A program made the translations under genes and the position numbers. The notes under the pieces were generated by a model. It searched no databases, had not been told where the DNA came from, and saw only the letters and a program-made list of their open reading frames with translations. Source: Volvox africanus (lineage: Eukaryota; Chlorophyta; Chlorophyceae; Chlamydomonadales; Volvocaceae). From it: 64,000 nucleotides of DNA. The stretch covers positions 124,001-188,000 of the forward strand of contig BSDZ01000004.1 in the NCBI GenBank assembly GCA_030268105.1, given 5' to 3'. Shown one piece after another: positions 30,974-43,400 of this stretch. Each line of letters begins with the position of its first letter. Within the stretch, counting starts at the first letter, position 1.

Positions 30974-33687
30974 CCCCCTGGACTCCAACCGGCGGACGGA
31001 ATAACTGTGGGACTCGTGGGTATCTCGTGAGTTGGGAATTTGAGGGAATTTCGTACCCATGTTTCTCGTACTGTCGTACACATCCCTAACGTCGTTGGCT
31101 GTTAGAGACAGGAAAGGGGATTTGGACGATTAGGCGAACATCAAGTATATTGGGAGGTTGTTGTACTACAGCCTCAAACAGCGAACCCAGGTAAAACGCA
31201 GCCCGGCCCGTCATCAGCATTGGGTGGCGTTAGCGGATCTGGGTGGATGACAAAGCCACTCATCTGTACGAGATGACCTCCTTTTCACCAGCCTTTTGGA
31301 TGTTTCTACTGCGATTTGCAATGTGGTCGTGCTCTAGAGCCACCACTCTGAGGCCACACCATGGGTAGCAACCCCTTCTCCGGCCATTTATATGCATTCG
31401 CTTGTCCCCCTCCCCTCCCCTACTTTCCCCCTCTTCATTTCGTACCATTCCCCGCTGGTGGTGATGGTGGTGGTGGTGGTGATGGTGATGGGGGAGATGA
31501 TGGGGGTGGTGATGGAGGGTGATGTTGGGGTTTGAAGTACAATTACAATGGTTAGGTTATAATGGTACTTCAATGTGTGCAGCTGATGTGAACTCGTGCT
31601 CTCTTTCCCAGAGCATGATATGAGAAGCTGATATCAAGCCTGGGCTGAGTTGGTTTGAAACCTCCTTCCGTCTTGGAAGTGGGCGGCTACTTAGTAGTTC
31701 TACCTCTCCTCCATTACCTACCTCTGTTGATGTTATGGTTAAATTAATGGTGGTTCAAATCTTTTAACCAAGGTTGATCATCCACATCAGACTGTGAGGA
31801 TTCCAATCTAGCCTTAAGTCAGTGACTATTTGTTTTGGTTGTGGATGCTCCTTGCTGAAGGGGAAATGATTGTAGTACCATGATACTTATAAGGATGTAT
31901 AATCATGACGTTCACCTACGAGCTGTTTTTTTTGAGCATGATACCAGTGTTGGTGACGATACAGTGGTGTTGTTTCTGGTGCTGGTGGTGGATGCTCTAA
32001 CGGTGGCCAGGTCCTCGTCTTCCAGCATTCCGTCATGGCATTCCGAAGACGTGTCGTACTTCGTATGGCAATGGCAAGAAGTACTTCGGATTTATTTACA
32101 CTCCTGGAATTGCCGTACTCAGTACGGCGTGTCTGTCTGTTGCCTGTTGGTCTGAGGATGCAGGAGAGAAGGGTTAGGGTTTCGATTTCGTGCCAACTGC
32201 TATGAGGCGCTCAAAGAGGAATGTGCCCTTCGCGAAACTCGTTTCGTGAATAGGGCGGGTGACGGATCCCCTCATTCTTTCTTTCACTTCCCCACTTCCC
32301 CGAGCAGCCTCCCGATACCCTACCGATACCCAACATCCAATCACCAACCGTGTGCCCTACTAGACAAAGGCGAGCTGCAGCTGCTGGACAAGGTCAGTGG
32401 CCTTTTCTGCCCCGGACTGCTCCCCAGGTGGGCATCCCAATTGGTCCGCTGTAGAAGGGGAGATGACTGATCGGGACGAAAGGGCAGCAACTCCCGCCGC
32501 GGAGGACTCTTAACTGATTCGTACATTAATATCCTACGTCTGCAGCCTAGATGAGGGTGGGACCAAGCGGGGGTCGTACTGTTACCCTCACCGTTACGGT
32601 GTTGCACTTGCCAGATGGACAACAATTATACGGGCTGATGGGTAGTGGGGAAGGGCTATTCGCGTATGCATCTGAATCCACAGATGTCCTTCTGATGTTG
32701 CTGGTTGGCTGCACGTGGTGGCAATACTGCTGATATGCCGACCCAGCGCCGGCGCCTCTCCCCTCTCCCCACCAGAACCCTCCTTCCCTTTCATGTCGCC
32801 CCCTTGTTGTGGAGCTCGGTCCTTTGGCTCACGGACCGTTCAAGGTAGGGGGACAAAGTAGCGGCCAATCTGCGGAGGCGTGGAAGTGCGTCGTACTTGC
32901 GGTGAGGATTTCCCACGCATGTCCAGGAATCACTCAGTAGAGTATGGGGTTGGGTGCTCATGTTGCAGCTGCCTTGCACAGGGGGCCGCCAACAGTGCTC
33001 GCATGCACCCCTCATAACTGGATAACACTTTCCTCACCGCTACACGCCCAACTTGCATGCGTCATGAGCCTAATCCTGGCTTCTCCATCTTGCATATATG
33101 TGATGCAGCCCAAAGGCTGTTCCTTGCTAGAGGAATCACCTACACATCATTTGAAGGGGCCTTATCTTTCGAGTGTGGCATCTGCTTGCCAAACCAGTTC
33201 CAAGCCCTTAACCTTGACAAATTCTGGACGCAGCGCCGACAAGTCACGGACCCATCGCGTACTGATGCCATGGCCGTTCTATTCCAGGGACACAAGCACG
33301 GGACCCATATCCTTTTCGCCACACCGGTATCGACCCAAGCACATCGTGTGAGCCATATCATCATGCAATGATGGATCACGTGTCTGCTGCACGTGTCCAG
33401 AACCCGCATGCACCTGCATCGTACGTTGCAGACATCCTCAAACGCAGCAGCAGCAGCAGCAGCCGCACGGCATAATCAAGCCATGTGGCACGTGCCCGTG
33501 CTGTTCTCAACACTGATCGTATTCGTGCATTTTCTGCAACACAATAAGTACGCATAATGAAGGAAGCTAAGCCCCTGCATCAAGTTACCCAACTTCCGGC
33601 CCCCTGGACTGACACATTCCACCCCCGTTACACCATTCCTTAACCAGTTGCATCGCACCGTCCCTCATCCTGGCGCCTCAGACCCTC
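30974..33687. other. Unassigned stretch between ABC relic and glyoxalase II
   Basis: No gene recognised. A GGTGAT-rich microsatellite lies at about 31455-31530. Plus-strand frames near 33057-33371 have mixed composition and no known motif. A CAG run sits at 33444-33464. Confidence 0.4.
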
Positions 33688-36493
33688 TTAAAACTGATCC
33701 TTCGCTGCTCTTATGGCTGCGAACACCTCCCAGTCCTCCGCTCCGGGTCCCAACCCCATCTGCTTGCGGATGGCGGGATCTCCGGGCCGCAGGAAGGGGT
33801 TGGTGGCCTTCTCCTCCCCAAGGGTGCTTGGAACGGTGGCCTCACCCTGTTGGCGCGCAATTAATGTAGGCCCGTGTGTCAAGGGCGGAGGGGAGCGGGT
33901 GCGGGGCAAGCATTGGGGAAGACATGGCTGGGATGTCGCTCACTCACCATGAAGAAACCGGCATACTGCCGCCAGGTCGTATGACACCCACTAAGGACGG
34001 TATCACTTCAGACCACTAGCTTCTTTTAAGGGCTAGGGCTGCGGAGAGCGGATGAAGGTGGTGTGCAAGAGTTGACTCCGCCCAATCCTCATGACGGCAA
34101 GGCCATAGAGAGGCAGCGATAACAAAAGCAAGAGTCACAATGGGACCTTCACTGTGGTTGAGCACTAAGTAGCGTGCTGATGGCAGGGCTTATTCTTCAT
34201 GGTCGTGCGTGAGTATGCGTTCACCTCAATAACACGTCATGGTTGATGCCCTTCTAACTCCGCACATGCACAAGCACATGCATGCAAGCGCCTTGCTGCT
34301 CACCTTCATCCTGGCTGCTTCCACTCGACCTTTCCGCTCCGCCAGCAACCTGTTGTGCGGATCTACTGTCACCGCGAACTTTGCATTAGCCTCTGTGTAC
34401 TCATGTGCGCAGTAGACGCGGGTGTGGTCAGGTAGCGGCAGCAGTTTGGACAGTGAGGACCACATTTGGCGAGGTGAACCTTCAAAGAGGCGCCCGCAGC
34501 CCAGTGCAAACAGTGTGTCACCTGCGCCACATGTGTTTGGCTTGGTGTTGGTATTAAACGTTTTCAACAACGTTTTGATTTTTCCTTGTTATAGTTCTAC
34601 GCACAATCCAATATAGGTACCTTGCAGGTGCTGGTTTCCAGCCGGCCCTCTCAATAACCGACACAGTCAACACAATCAAATCTGTTTGACGTGACATGAC
34701 CACTTTGGGGCATTCATTGCGCACTGCCCTCAGAAAATCTGCCAATCATGTAAAGCTGAATTCTCACGCAGCAGCAGCACCGGAAGGGGGAAATGTCTTG
34801 CCACGCAAAATAAGAGCAATTATGTCGCGGTGTGCACCCCTTGATTCCCCAAGCGCCTGTCGACCGCGCCCACCTGGGAACAGCGCATTCGACTGGGGGA
34901 TCCAGTACGTGATGTGGCCCCGGGTGTGTCCTGGAGTGTCAAACACCCGCACATCCAGAACACCGAACCGCCACGTATCGCCCTCACCGACCTGGGGTTC
35001 AGAGCAGAGGAGGACGGAGGGGAAGGCAGCCGCGCGCAGTACGCGGAGGTACGAACCGCACGTTAACATGCAAGATACTGATGCGGCCAAAACAGCATAT
35101 TGCACGATATCACTCACACAGCATGCAAGGTAGCGGCGCGGCATCTCACCTGCGTCGCCGCAGCACCAAAACCACTAGTGTGATCTATCTAGCAAGATTA
35201 ACACAACGCATGTGTGCCCGACATACACATGCAAGCGCGCCGCCTTAGGTCCCAGCTCATAGCTTCACATACACACATACACACGCATACATACACACAC
35301 CTGCGTGTCAATTCCGGGAATCCGATCCTGGTCAGCTCGCGGCCCCACTACGGTGCAGTGCGGGAATCGACGTTTGAGGTCCATGTTGGCGCCCACATGG
35401 TCCCAGTGATGATGCGTGTTGAGGATGGCGTCCAAACTCCAACCCCTGAGGCAGGACATGGCCGGGCGGAAGGCCTGGGTGACGCAAGCGTGCAAAGGAT
35501 GCAACAGGCCGACTCAAGTGGAGAGCCAATCACAGAAAACGCAAGTTCAAACGGACTCAAGGGGAGACAAACGATGCAGCGTCCCAGACGTCGCTATAAA
35601 TTCCGGTAGTGCCGACAGCCCCAAAGCGGTTCAGAGAGCGGGTTTGGACGCAGCAGGGTCTTTACAAAAGCCCATTCCAGGAAAAGCTTGCATGCGTGCT
35701 CATGCCCAGCGCATCGCTGCCTTTAAAGCTACTCGGCTACAGGGAGACAATGAATAATCACCCCATAACGACAACCCTTCCTCCAACTCATTCCCAATAA
35801 TTCATTAAAGTCAGCTAGCCTTGCACCGGGCCGAGCTCCTTCAGGAAGCATGAAGTTACCTCATTTTTCAATTGATTTACCCCAGTACGCCAGCACTTAA
35901 GTTTTCTGTTGAAAAAGCACTTCGTGGAAGCCTTGCAGGTAAGTCCCCAAGGCTACAGGCTGGCGTACTGGGGAGTGTGTACTGCTCAGTCGTAAGTGGA
36001 TAACTGCTCACCTACGCTCCAGCTCCGAAACCACGGGGTGCAGCTCCGCCGGATCCACCACCGCAGTGCGGCCGCTTGACGGCTCGTGCAGCAGCCAGAC
36101 GTAGTTATCGGAGAGACATGGCACCCGAACCACTTCCATGGCGCCGCAGCTGCTTGTGGAGGCTCTGGAGATGTTGTCGGTCGCCTTGCTGCTGTTGAGG
36201 TGTTTAGCTGCGGTAATGCAGGCAGTGCGGATGGCCCTGTCTCTACTTCCACACACGCCAGCGACAGTACCAAGCACTAGGAAGCCGCCTGCAAGCCTGG
36301 CTGATGCGCTGCCAAAGTTTGCCACGGTGATCGTTCTAGGGTTATGAATAACGGAACGTTGAAATACAGCAGATCTGCTGCAAGAAAGAGCGAGGATGGG
36401 CGGGGAAAGGGGATCTGCTAAACAGCAAATGTCCGGGAGTGTCTGAGTTCCAGGCCTCACAGCGTACGTACGGCGGAAAGGATGCGGCAACAT
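33688..36493 (-). CDS. GLO2: Glyoxalase II (hydroxyacylglutathione hydrolase), organelle-targeted
   Basis: It hydrolyses S-lactoylglutathione to D-lactate and glutathione, the second step of methylglyoxal detoxification. Exons (minus): 36493-36012, 35445-35301, 34991-34874, 34521-34304, 33846-33688; all introns are GT-AG and phases agree. The protein has 373 residues. The metallo-beta-lactamase metal motif THHHWDH is at about 171-177, GHTRGH at about 230, GDTLF at about 249, and CAHEYT with following Asn at about 287; the C-terminus has NPFLRP. From [15 protein letters not shown] the core is 255 residues, the usual glyoxalase II length. The preceding 118 residues are Ser/Arg/Ala-rich and probably a transit peptide. 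The start is the first ATG of the open frame; an internal ATG at MEVV could give a cytosolic form. No defects seen. Confidence 0.94.
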
Positions 36494-37254
36494 GATACAC
36501 AATCGCGGAACATGTGCAAATGAAATAATACCTTTAATGAGCCTTACTGTGGAATGTATATCCCTACCGCGTTACAAGACTGCTTAAGTACATTTTCTCG
36601 CAGTAACGGCGATGACGTGCATAAATGTGCGCGTGTTATCTTTCCTAGTGACGATTGAACCTAGGAAGCAGCTCTTCATTATCTTGATGGAAACCATAGA
36701 TCGAACGCGCACATACTGTACCTGCTTAAGGGACATTTATTGCATCCCTTATACCAAATCGCATGTAAACTTGCACCTGATAGGCATTGTAGGAGGAAAT
36801 TCATTAACTCCATTCAATCACTACGGCACCCAGCAGGCGGTTTGTTGGGAGTCGAAGGTGATCATACCGTGCATATTTTCGTATTAAGAATTACATACCA
36901 AAAAGTTGATATGTTATATGTTTGATTCAGAAAAGAAGTGGAACCATTAAGGAGTGCCGTCCTAGTCACGTCAGCGTACACTACATGCAGGCGTCCTTTT
37001 CGACATAACTTTCGAGGAAATGCAATTGATAATGGAAAGTTTCAACCGTGACGTCCAATCGTTCAGGCCTGGATGTCGTTGCGGGCAGGATGACGTGCTG
37101 CTGGTTCCTGCTCACGGCTATTGGGCAACCATGGTTGTGGCCCCTGATCCTTGGAGTAATCTTGTATATTCGAAATCCATGGTTTACAAATGCCTTTCTC
37201 GGGTGGGCCATTGTGGAAAGATGTCTTTCGGACAGTTAGTTGTTGCTCTCGGGA

Positions 37255-37316
37255 CAAAGGCCATTTGCCATTTCTGTTACAATTGCTGTTGTAACAGAAA
37301 TGGCAAATGGCTTTTG
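37255..37316. repeat. Near-perfect 28-bp-arm hairpin with 6-nt loop
   Basis: Positions 37260-37282 and 37289-37311 are perfect 23-bp complements (core GCCATTTGCCATTTCTGTTA). The stem extends to 37255/37316 through one G-T pair. The loop is TTGCTG (37283-37288). It lies outside any recognised gene. It could be a miRNA- or siRNA-type precursor, or the remnant of a palindromic insertion. Confidence 0.9.
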
Positions 37317-39004
37317 CACTGTGTTAAAAAAGGCCTAGGTCAAGAACCGAAGGCCTGACGTACGAGTTAGCCCGCATTACATCGATGAGCGGCAGTTAGG
37401 GTTTTTGCCCTGTAGGCATGGAATCATCCCAAACGGCATTTGCAGGTTGATGCAGGTATTTGGAGCATATGCTTTTCAATGGCGCCAAAGCTATTCGACT
37501 GTGCGCCTGGCCAAAGGTGACTGTGCGCCTGGCCACCGGCTTCTCAGAAACCTTCCTAGGTGATGTGCCGGGTCCTGGAGGGATGCGGAATGCTATTACT
37601 GAGCCATGTCCCATGTGCAGTGACGGAAGGAAGGGCGTCGATGCGGCAGTCAGGAGTGTCCACGCGATGCTCATCTTGACAACTATAGCTTGGCAGGGAT
37701 TATACTTGCCGCTGGACGTACGGACCTTCTTTCCGTCATTCCTCTGCACCGCTGGTGCACCCTGGTAGATTGGTGCGGGGCTTGCTTATTCAGGTTGGGA
37801 ACCCCCGAGGCGGCGGGGGGGGTGGTTCCGCGACTGAATCGGATTCGTCCATGGTTGCAGTCGCTTCGACCTCTCTCTCTGTTCCCCCGTCATCAGGCCC
37901 AGCCTGCTGCCGCTACTTCGCAAACACCATTTCGACTACCGATGGGCCCCGGGTGTCGACCTGCGTGCGGCCACTTCGCGGCTGGAGAGCAATTTCCCGC
38001 AGTGTGCCCACATGTGCATGCAGGGGGGCTCGTTCCGCTGCACACCATGGCCAATGCATGGGCATGGCGGGAAATGTGGGGGAAAGGGGGCCGGGGCTGA
38101 CAGCAATTCTGTTTGCAGTTCGATCTTCCGTTACGGTGCGGTCCCCGCCACCACAGCCACAGGAGTTGCCGACCACGACTTGAAGGCCCCGACGTGCCGC
38201 CGCCGCCAGAAGGGCAATGGCTTTCCCACGTTGGATGTCCCTCTTGGACTAGCTCTCACACAGCACACACATGCCTCCACCCCAAACCCCACCCAAGTGT
38301 ACGCCTTCAGCGGCTCTCCGCAGGCCTCCTCGCACTTCGATGCTGCTGATGGGGGGGGGTTGCGCTTCTGGCTGCACCGAGCACGTACGACTGAGCTATT
38401 CCGAATTGTGTATTGGGTGCTTCGTCAGTGACTTGGTTACGGGGGGCCGAAGGACAGGGTGAGGATGTACATTTCTCCTTTTCTGGCTGGTGCTGGGGTT
38501 GCAGGGGTGTAAGCGGCCCCTGGTCCACGGATGATCCCGGCCACCTGGTAGACACCCTGCTGCCGTGGCTGGATGCACACGGCCTTGCTTACCCCCACGC
38601 ACGTCAAATTGCCAGCCAGTTGCAGCCGTGGGTGCGAATACACGGGGACCTACACGGACCACTTGAGCACATGTGAGAACGTTGGTATGGATCGGCTGCA
38701 GGCCAATGGAGCATGGATTGCTTGGGTTACAATCGCGCATCCATCATGTCCCTGGGGTGATTAAGGAAGGCTGGAAAGCGCCACACGATTTCCCAAAAGG
38801 TTTCGTATTAGTGTGTGTGTGTGAGTTGTCCCCTGCCGGATGCTACTCCAAGCAATATAACCATTACATACTACACGCGTTGTGGCGTCCATAATCTGGC
38901 GTCATGTTCATAACTTCGGCTACCATGTCGTGAGGTATCCACATTGCACGTCCTGGCCAGGTTTCCCCTCCCCCTCGGCCATATCATGTAGCACTGATCT
39001 GGCA

Positions 39005-39130
39005 GGGAGAACCTTGCCGCCTACTGCTCCAGCGACGCCGTGTCTGTCACACACCCTGCACTTACCGACTAAGGTTGCTCTCCCAGCACTGGGAACGATA
39101 CCACCAACTCGTGGTATTGCCTGGGGTGTC
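39005..39130 (+). repeat. Structured dispersed repeat, copy 2
   Basis: This is the second copy of the repeat at 7881-8010, same orientation. Helices are AACCTT (39010-39015) with AAGGTT (39071-39076), TCCCAG/CTGGGA (39081-39086 with 39089-39094), and ATACCAC/GTGGTAT (39098-39104 with 39111-39117, loop CAACTC). Relative to copy 1, one A-T pair has become G-C and one G-C pair has become A-T, each by changes on both sides of the stem. Confidence 0.75.
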
Positions 39131-40443
39131 CGACGCCCGTTCCCAGAACTTCATTCAAGTCCGCGAAGAGATCGAGGAGCTGGTCTGTACGACGTCAAAA
39201 CGTTTTTTGCAATCTAACGGATGTGGATGATGATACTGTTATAACGACTAGGCTTGTGTCCATGATGCCATCACTCCTTAGTAATTCACTCCTCAGAAGC
39301 CTCAAAGTGAGATATCTCTGGAGCAAATTTACGCGAGAGCACACACTTTTTCATGACTTCTTAATGAAAATACATACCCATGGAAAAGGCCCGAGTCCTG
39401 GCCGGCAACCGAGCAGGTGACCACCACTACCACTCTCGGCTCTTACAAATACTCCACTTCCGCGGCTAAACCATGGCTGCAGAGCGGCAGGCCTGAATGG
39501 CACCTAGCGGCAGCACTGATACCTCCGGTAATGGTAGCGGCCACTGCAACGGGTTCATCAGCAGGTAAGGCAGGACTTGCGGCATTTCCCGGAGCCGCCT
39601 AGGGATGGAAACAAATGTTGATGTATAGCAGCGTGTATGCTGGTAGGATGCAGACTGCCTGTCTCTCCGCCCATTGTCTACTCAGGACACGCCTCCCCCA
39701 CGACTTGTGAAACCCAGTCAACAACGACAACCACATGATGCACCACATCGGCAGGACGCAATGCTCCAACACGGCCGCACATCATAAAGAGAAAGAAACT
39801 GGCAGAGGCACAGCGCAGCACGATCTTGCTTGCCTTCTGTCCTCTTCAACAGCAGCCCAGACTTGCGGGATCTCTCCCACCCAGAAGTACAGATACAACA
39901 TTTCAGGAGCTGCCCTCGCTCAATCAATTCGAAGCTGCCGCATTGACACGATATACAATGAGTTCCGGAGAAGCCGCCATCACAATGCACAATTAAAGGA
40001 TGGCATTTGATTGCTGCTTCCATTGCTGCTTCGCACTGCCCCGCCGCCTTGATGCCCCGTCGTACCCCCTGCCCCGTCGCCCCTGCCTTGTACCCCTCTC
40101 CTACACCACCATTTCCCATGCGTACATGCGCCCAACCCCCACAGTGGAACGAAGTGAATTGCATATGGACATCAAGGTGCTGCAAGATGGTTTGGCTGGC
40201 CACGTAGATTGCACGCAGCTTGCCAGCTGCACACCTCCACAGGCTGATGTTTGGGTCGTCCGTCCCGACACCTCAAGCAACGACACCCACGTCCCAGAGG
40301 CCGGCGAGCACTACCAGCCGCTTCGACAAGGAACGACAGTTTACTGCCGGCCGGAGTAGCTTGCCATCCTCGGTGTAGTCCCCGACGATGCCGGTGTAGA
40401 TGTGGTTGGTATCCAAATTACCCCTGGCTGGGCCTCCGTGACG

Positions 40444-43400
40444 TCAAGGGAAGTGGTATTTGTGTCCACGTAGGTTCGCGAGGAAATGTTGGACCTGCAT
40501 GAGAATGAGGTGAGCGACGGAGAACGGATTACACGAAGATCCAGACAGGAGCGATAAGGATCCCTGACCTCCCAGTCGCAACGAAGTGCCCTTCCGATAC
40601 ATGAGATCCCAACTCCAACAATTCATACAACGGCGCAGCACACCCATCGCACCCACTTCCCACCCCTCACCGCCCAGGCCCCAGACCCGGTCCGCGGGCC
40701 CCATTCCCGCTGTGGTTATAGAGCCCCCCAAGGGCCGCGTCCCCCGCGCTAATTCCCATTCCATTAACCCCATGGAGCCTTCAAGCCCCGCCTCCCCGTC
40801 TCTCAACCATAACCCCCGTTTCATATATATGACTCCACCTGCTGCAGGGGCTGCCCCAAGGATACCCGTTCTTGTGGAGCCCGGGCCAATTCCAATAGGG
40901 GGGTTGGGGTTGGGGTTGGGGTTTGGCCCAGGTCCCAGAGCCGCCCAGCCCCTGGCTGCGGCGGTAGCACAATGCTGTGCAGCTAGCTGCTGCGCTACTA
41001 GCTCCTCGGGCATAAAGTGGGCACTGTAGCAGTCGTTGTAATTGAGCCGCATCAGCAGGTCGCCCAGGTCGCTTGAGGGGCTCTGGAAGGAAGTTATGGG
41101 GCCGGGGCCGAAGGGAGAAGGTAAAGTAGGAATGCGAAAAATAGGGCCTTTATGCACAGCGTAGCTTGTGAAGCAGCATATGTGTTACATGGGTTTTGCG
41201 TCTGTCGGTTTGCATGCGTACACAGTGTTGCTTGCATGGACTGGACAACTCCCTCCCCAGTATCATGCACCACGCCGTCCTCCGCCCCAATTTCGCCTCC
41301 ACTTAACCAACTCACCAATAGTGCCCTGGTGGATACAAATCGAACCAGGTAACCCAACCAGTAGGAGAACTGGCTGGCGGCATGGAGCGCTTCTTCTTGC
41401 AGCTGAGCGGCCAGCGTGTTTGGCAGCGCGCCGGCTGCAACCTACGGCATTCATAACCGCCACCGCAATCACAAACATTCACCGCCACAGGAACGTGTAG
41501 TTACATAATTAATGGTCCGGTGTTCCTGAGCAGTATCAGTGAGGCATATTCGCGCAGCACTCAAGAAGTGCATCGGCAGAGGCCAGCGGTACCACAGAAC
41601 GGCTCGATAACACAGGATGGAGCTGGCAACCGCCGCTACTACTTTCCCCACTCCACGTATATATGGGTGTGGAACATAAGCATATGGCCGACGCCGCAAT
41701 TTCCCCTATGGCAATTTCCCCCGCATGGCCATATTGAAGCAAATCACGCCATGTCAATATTCCATCATGGCACATCCGGCGGAAGACATCCAAGACCGAG
41801 AAGTCGGCGTTTGGGAGGCACATACCCCGGCATATGCCCTTGACATTGCCGGCCTGTTGAAGAGGCCACCCGCCCTACCGCTCTTACCCCCAAGCTGTTC
41901 CACTTGAGTTACTTCCTTCCCCCTTTCCCTTCCCTGCCATCGGGCCCCTTTGTTGGTCTCCCATTTTCTCACCTTGGCTGCCCCCCCTCCCGTCAGGCTG
42001 CTGACAGCGGCTGCAAAGCGCAGGCAGGCGTCCAGACATTTGCGCAGCGCAGCACCCATGTGGCGACTGCCTTCCTCGCCCGAGTACCTGCGCGAAGTTT
42101 TCATGCGCGCGTTCTCAAGTTGGGCGCAGAGCGAAACGATGTCGGAGTAGACAACGCAGAGAGACAGGTGGATGGTAAGACGCGGGTTACCGAGGGCCAC
42201 CACAAAAGATGCAAAGGTCATACGACCAAGCGTGAAGGGTGGCACAGGTAATGTTAATCCAGACCGATGCACTCAAATGACATCCACACGAAGCAGCATG
42301 CAGTCCGCTGATGGGGAGGCTTGCGGCGGCTGTGGACAGGTCGGTGCATCGGTACAGGCTACACACGGCGGATTCCCCGTGAGAGACATCCATCAGCCCT
42401 GCCCCACCCGACTCCAACAGGCATTCCCACTCGCCATGCGGCATTCCCACAGCGGCGCCTGCCACCGGCACCAGACACGAATACCTGAAGCAACGGCGCA
42501 GCAGGGTCACGGTATATGCAGTGTGCGCCTCACACACGTCGTCCAGATTGCGGGAAGCGTTTAGGTCCTGAAGAAGGGAGAGGGTTAATGACGTAAATGC
42601 GGGATCGCGGAAAACATGCACCCTACATAAGGATGCCTAGTCGCCGAGGTAAGGGCGGCCAAGAAAGCAGGACGTAACGCCAACGATGCTCAACGTACGG
42701 CCGCGAAATGGGGTAGAGGCAGCGGCGCCACAGGCGGCATCGGTGGCGGAGCCACAAAGGTTGCGACGGATGAAAAGGTTACGCAGATGGTGGGGAAGGG
42801 AGAGCGAGGAACGAGCAAGGGGCTAAATACGATAATCCTCACACCTCCGGACGTCCCTCACCTCTCGTCCACCCCACGGGTCCTGGGATCGGAGTTCCCA
42901 CACGGTTGCCCAGTCTCGCCCCGGTTCCCCAACACACACACACACACACGCTTCCCCCATACCATCATCAGCTGTGCCCATGCATCATGCACCAGCTGAG
43001 TGGCCACCCACTGCTCCAAAGTTGCCATGAAGTGAAGCATAGCCGCTAAAGAGGCCTGAAGCCGGGCAGAGCTGGCCGCGGAAGGCAAGCCCCCGGCCCC
43101 GCCCCCGACACCAGGGACTGCATCCGCCAAGTTTCCACTGCTAACAGCTCCAGCTGCTGGCTGCGCGTTTCGTGCTGCTGCCGCTGCCAGCCCCGACAGC
43201 AGGCTGTTGCTACTGCTACTGCCGCGAACGCCGCCACCGCCGACGCCCACAGCTGCTACTGCCAATGTTGCTGCAGCAGTGTCAGCGACGCCGGCACTCA
43301 AAGCGCGCTGCAGCGGTGCAGGCGCGGCGTCATGGCCGCCGCGCAGGGGTCTCCAGCTGTTTGGGTGTGCACGTGTCTCTCGCTCCCTCCACGCTAGGCA

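Larger units (their letters stand above)
36494..40443. other. Unresolved stretch between glyoxalase II and GCP5-like gene
   Basis: No family recognised. Plus-strand open frames between about 37690 and 38676 have acceptor-like CAG sites before 38023, 38119 and 38503, and could be exons of an unknown gene (for example a block reading HLVDTLLPWLDAHGLAYPH), but I could not build a consistent model. Known content is the hairpin at 37255-37316, a 22-base tandem duplication around 37500-37540, and the structured repeat at 39005-39130. Confidence 0.4.

Noticed and set aside
39718..40203. Minus-strand frame containing HLDVHMQF, resembling a GCP C-terminal motif
   Set aside because: The GCP5-like C-terminal motif is already found at 41082 and the rest of this frame is Cys-rich noise.
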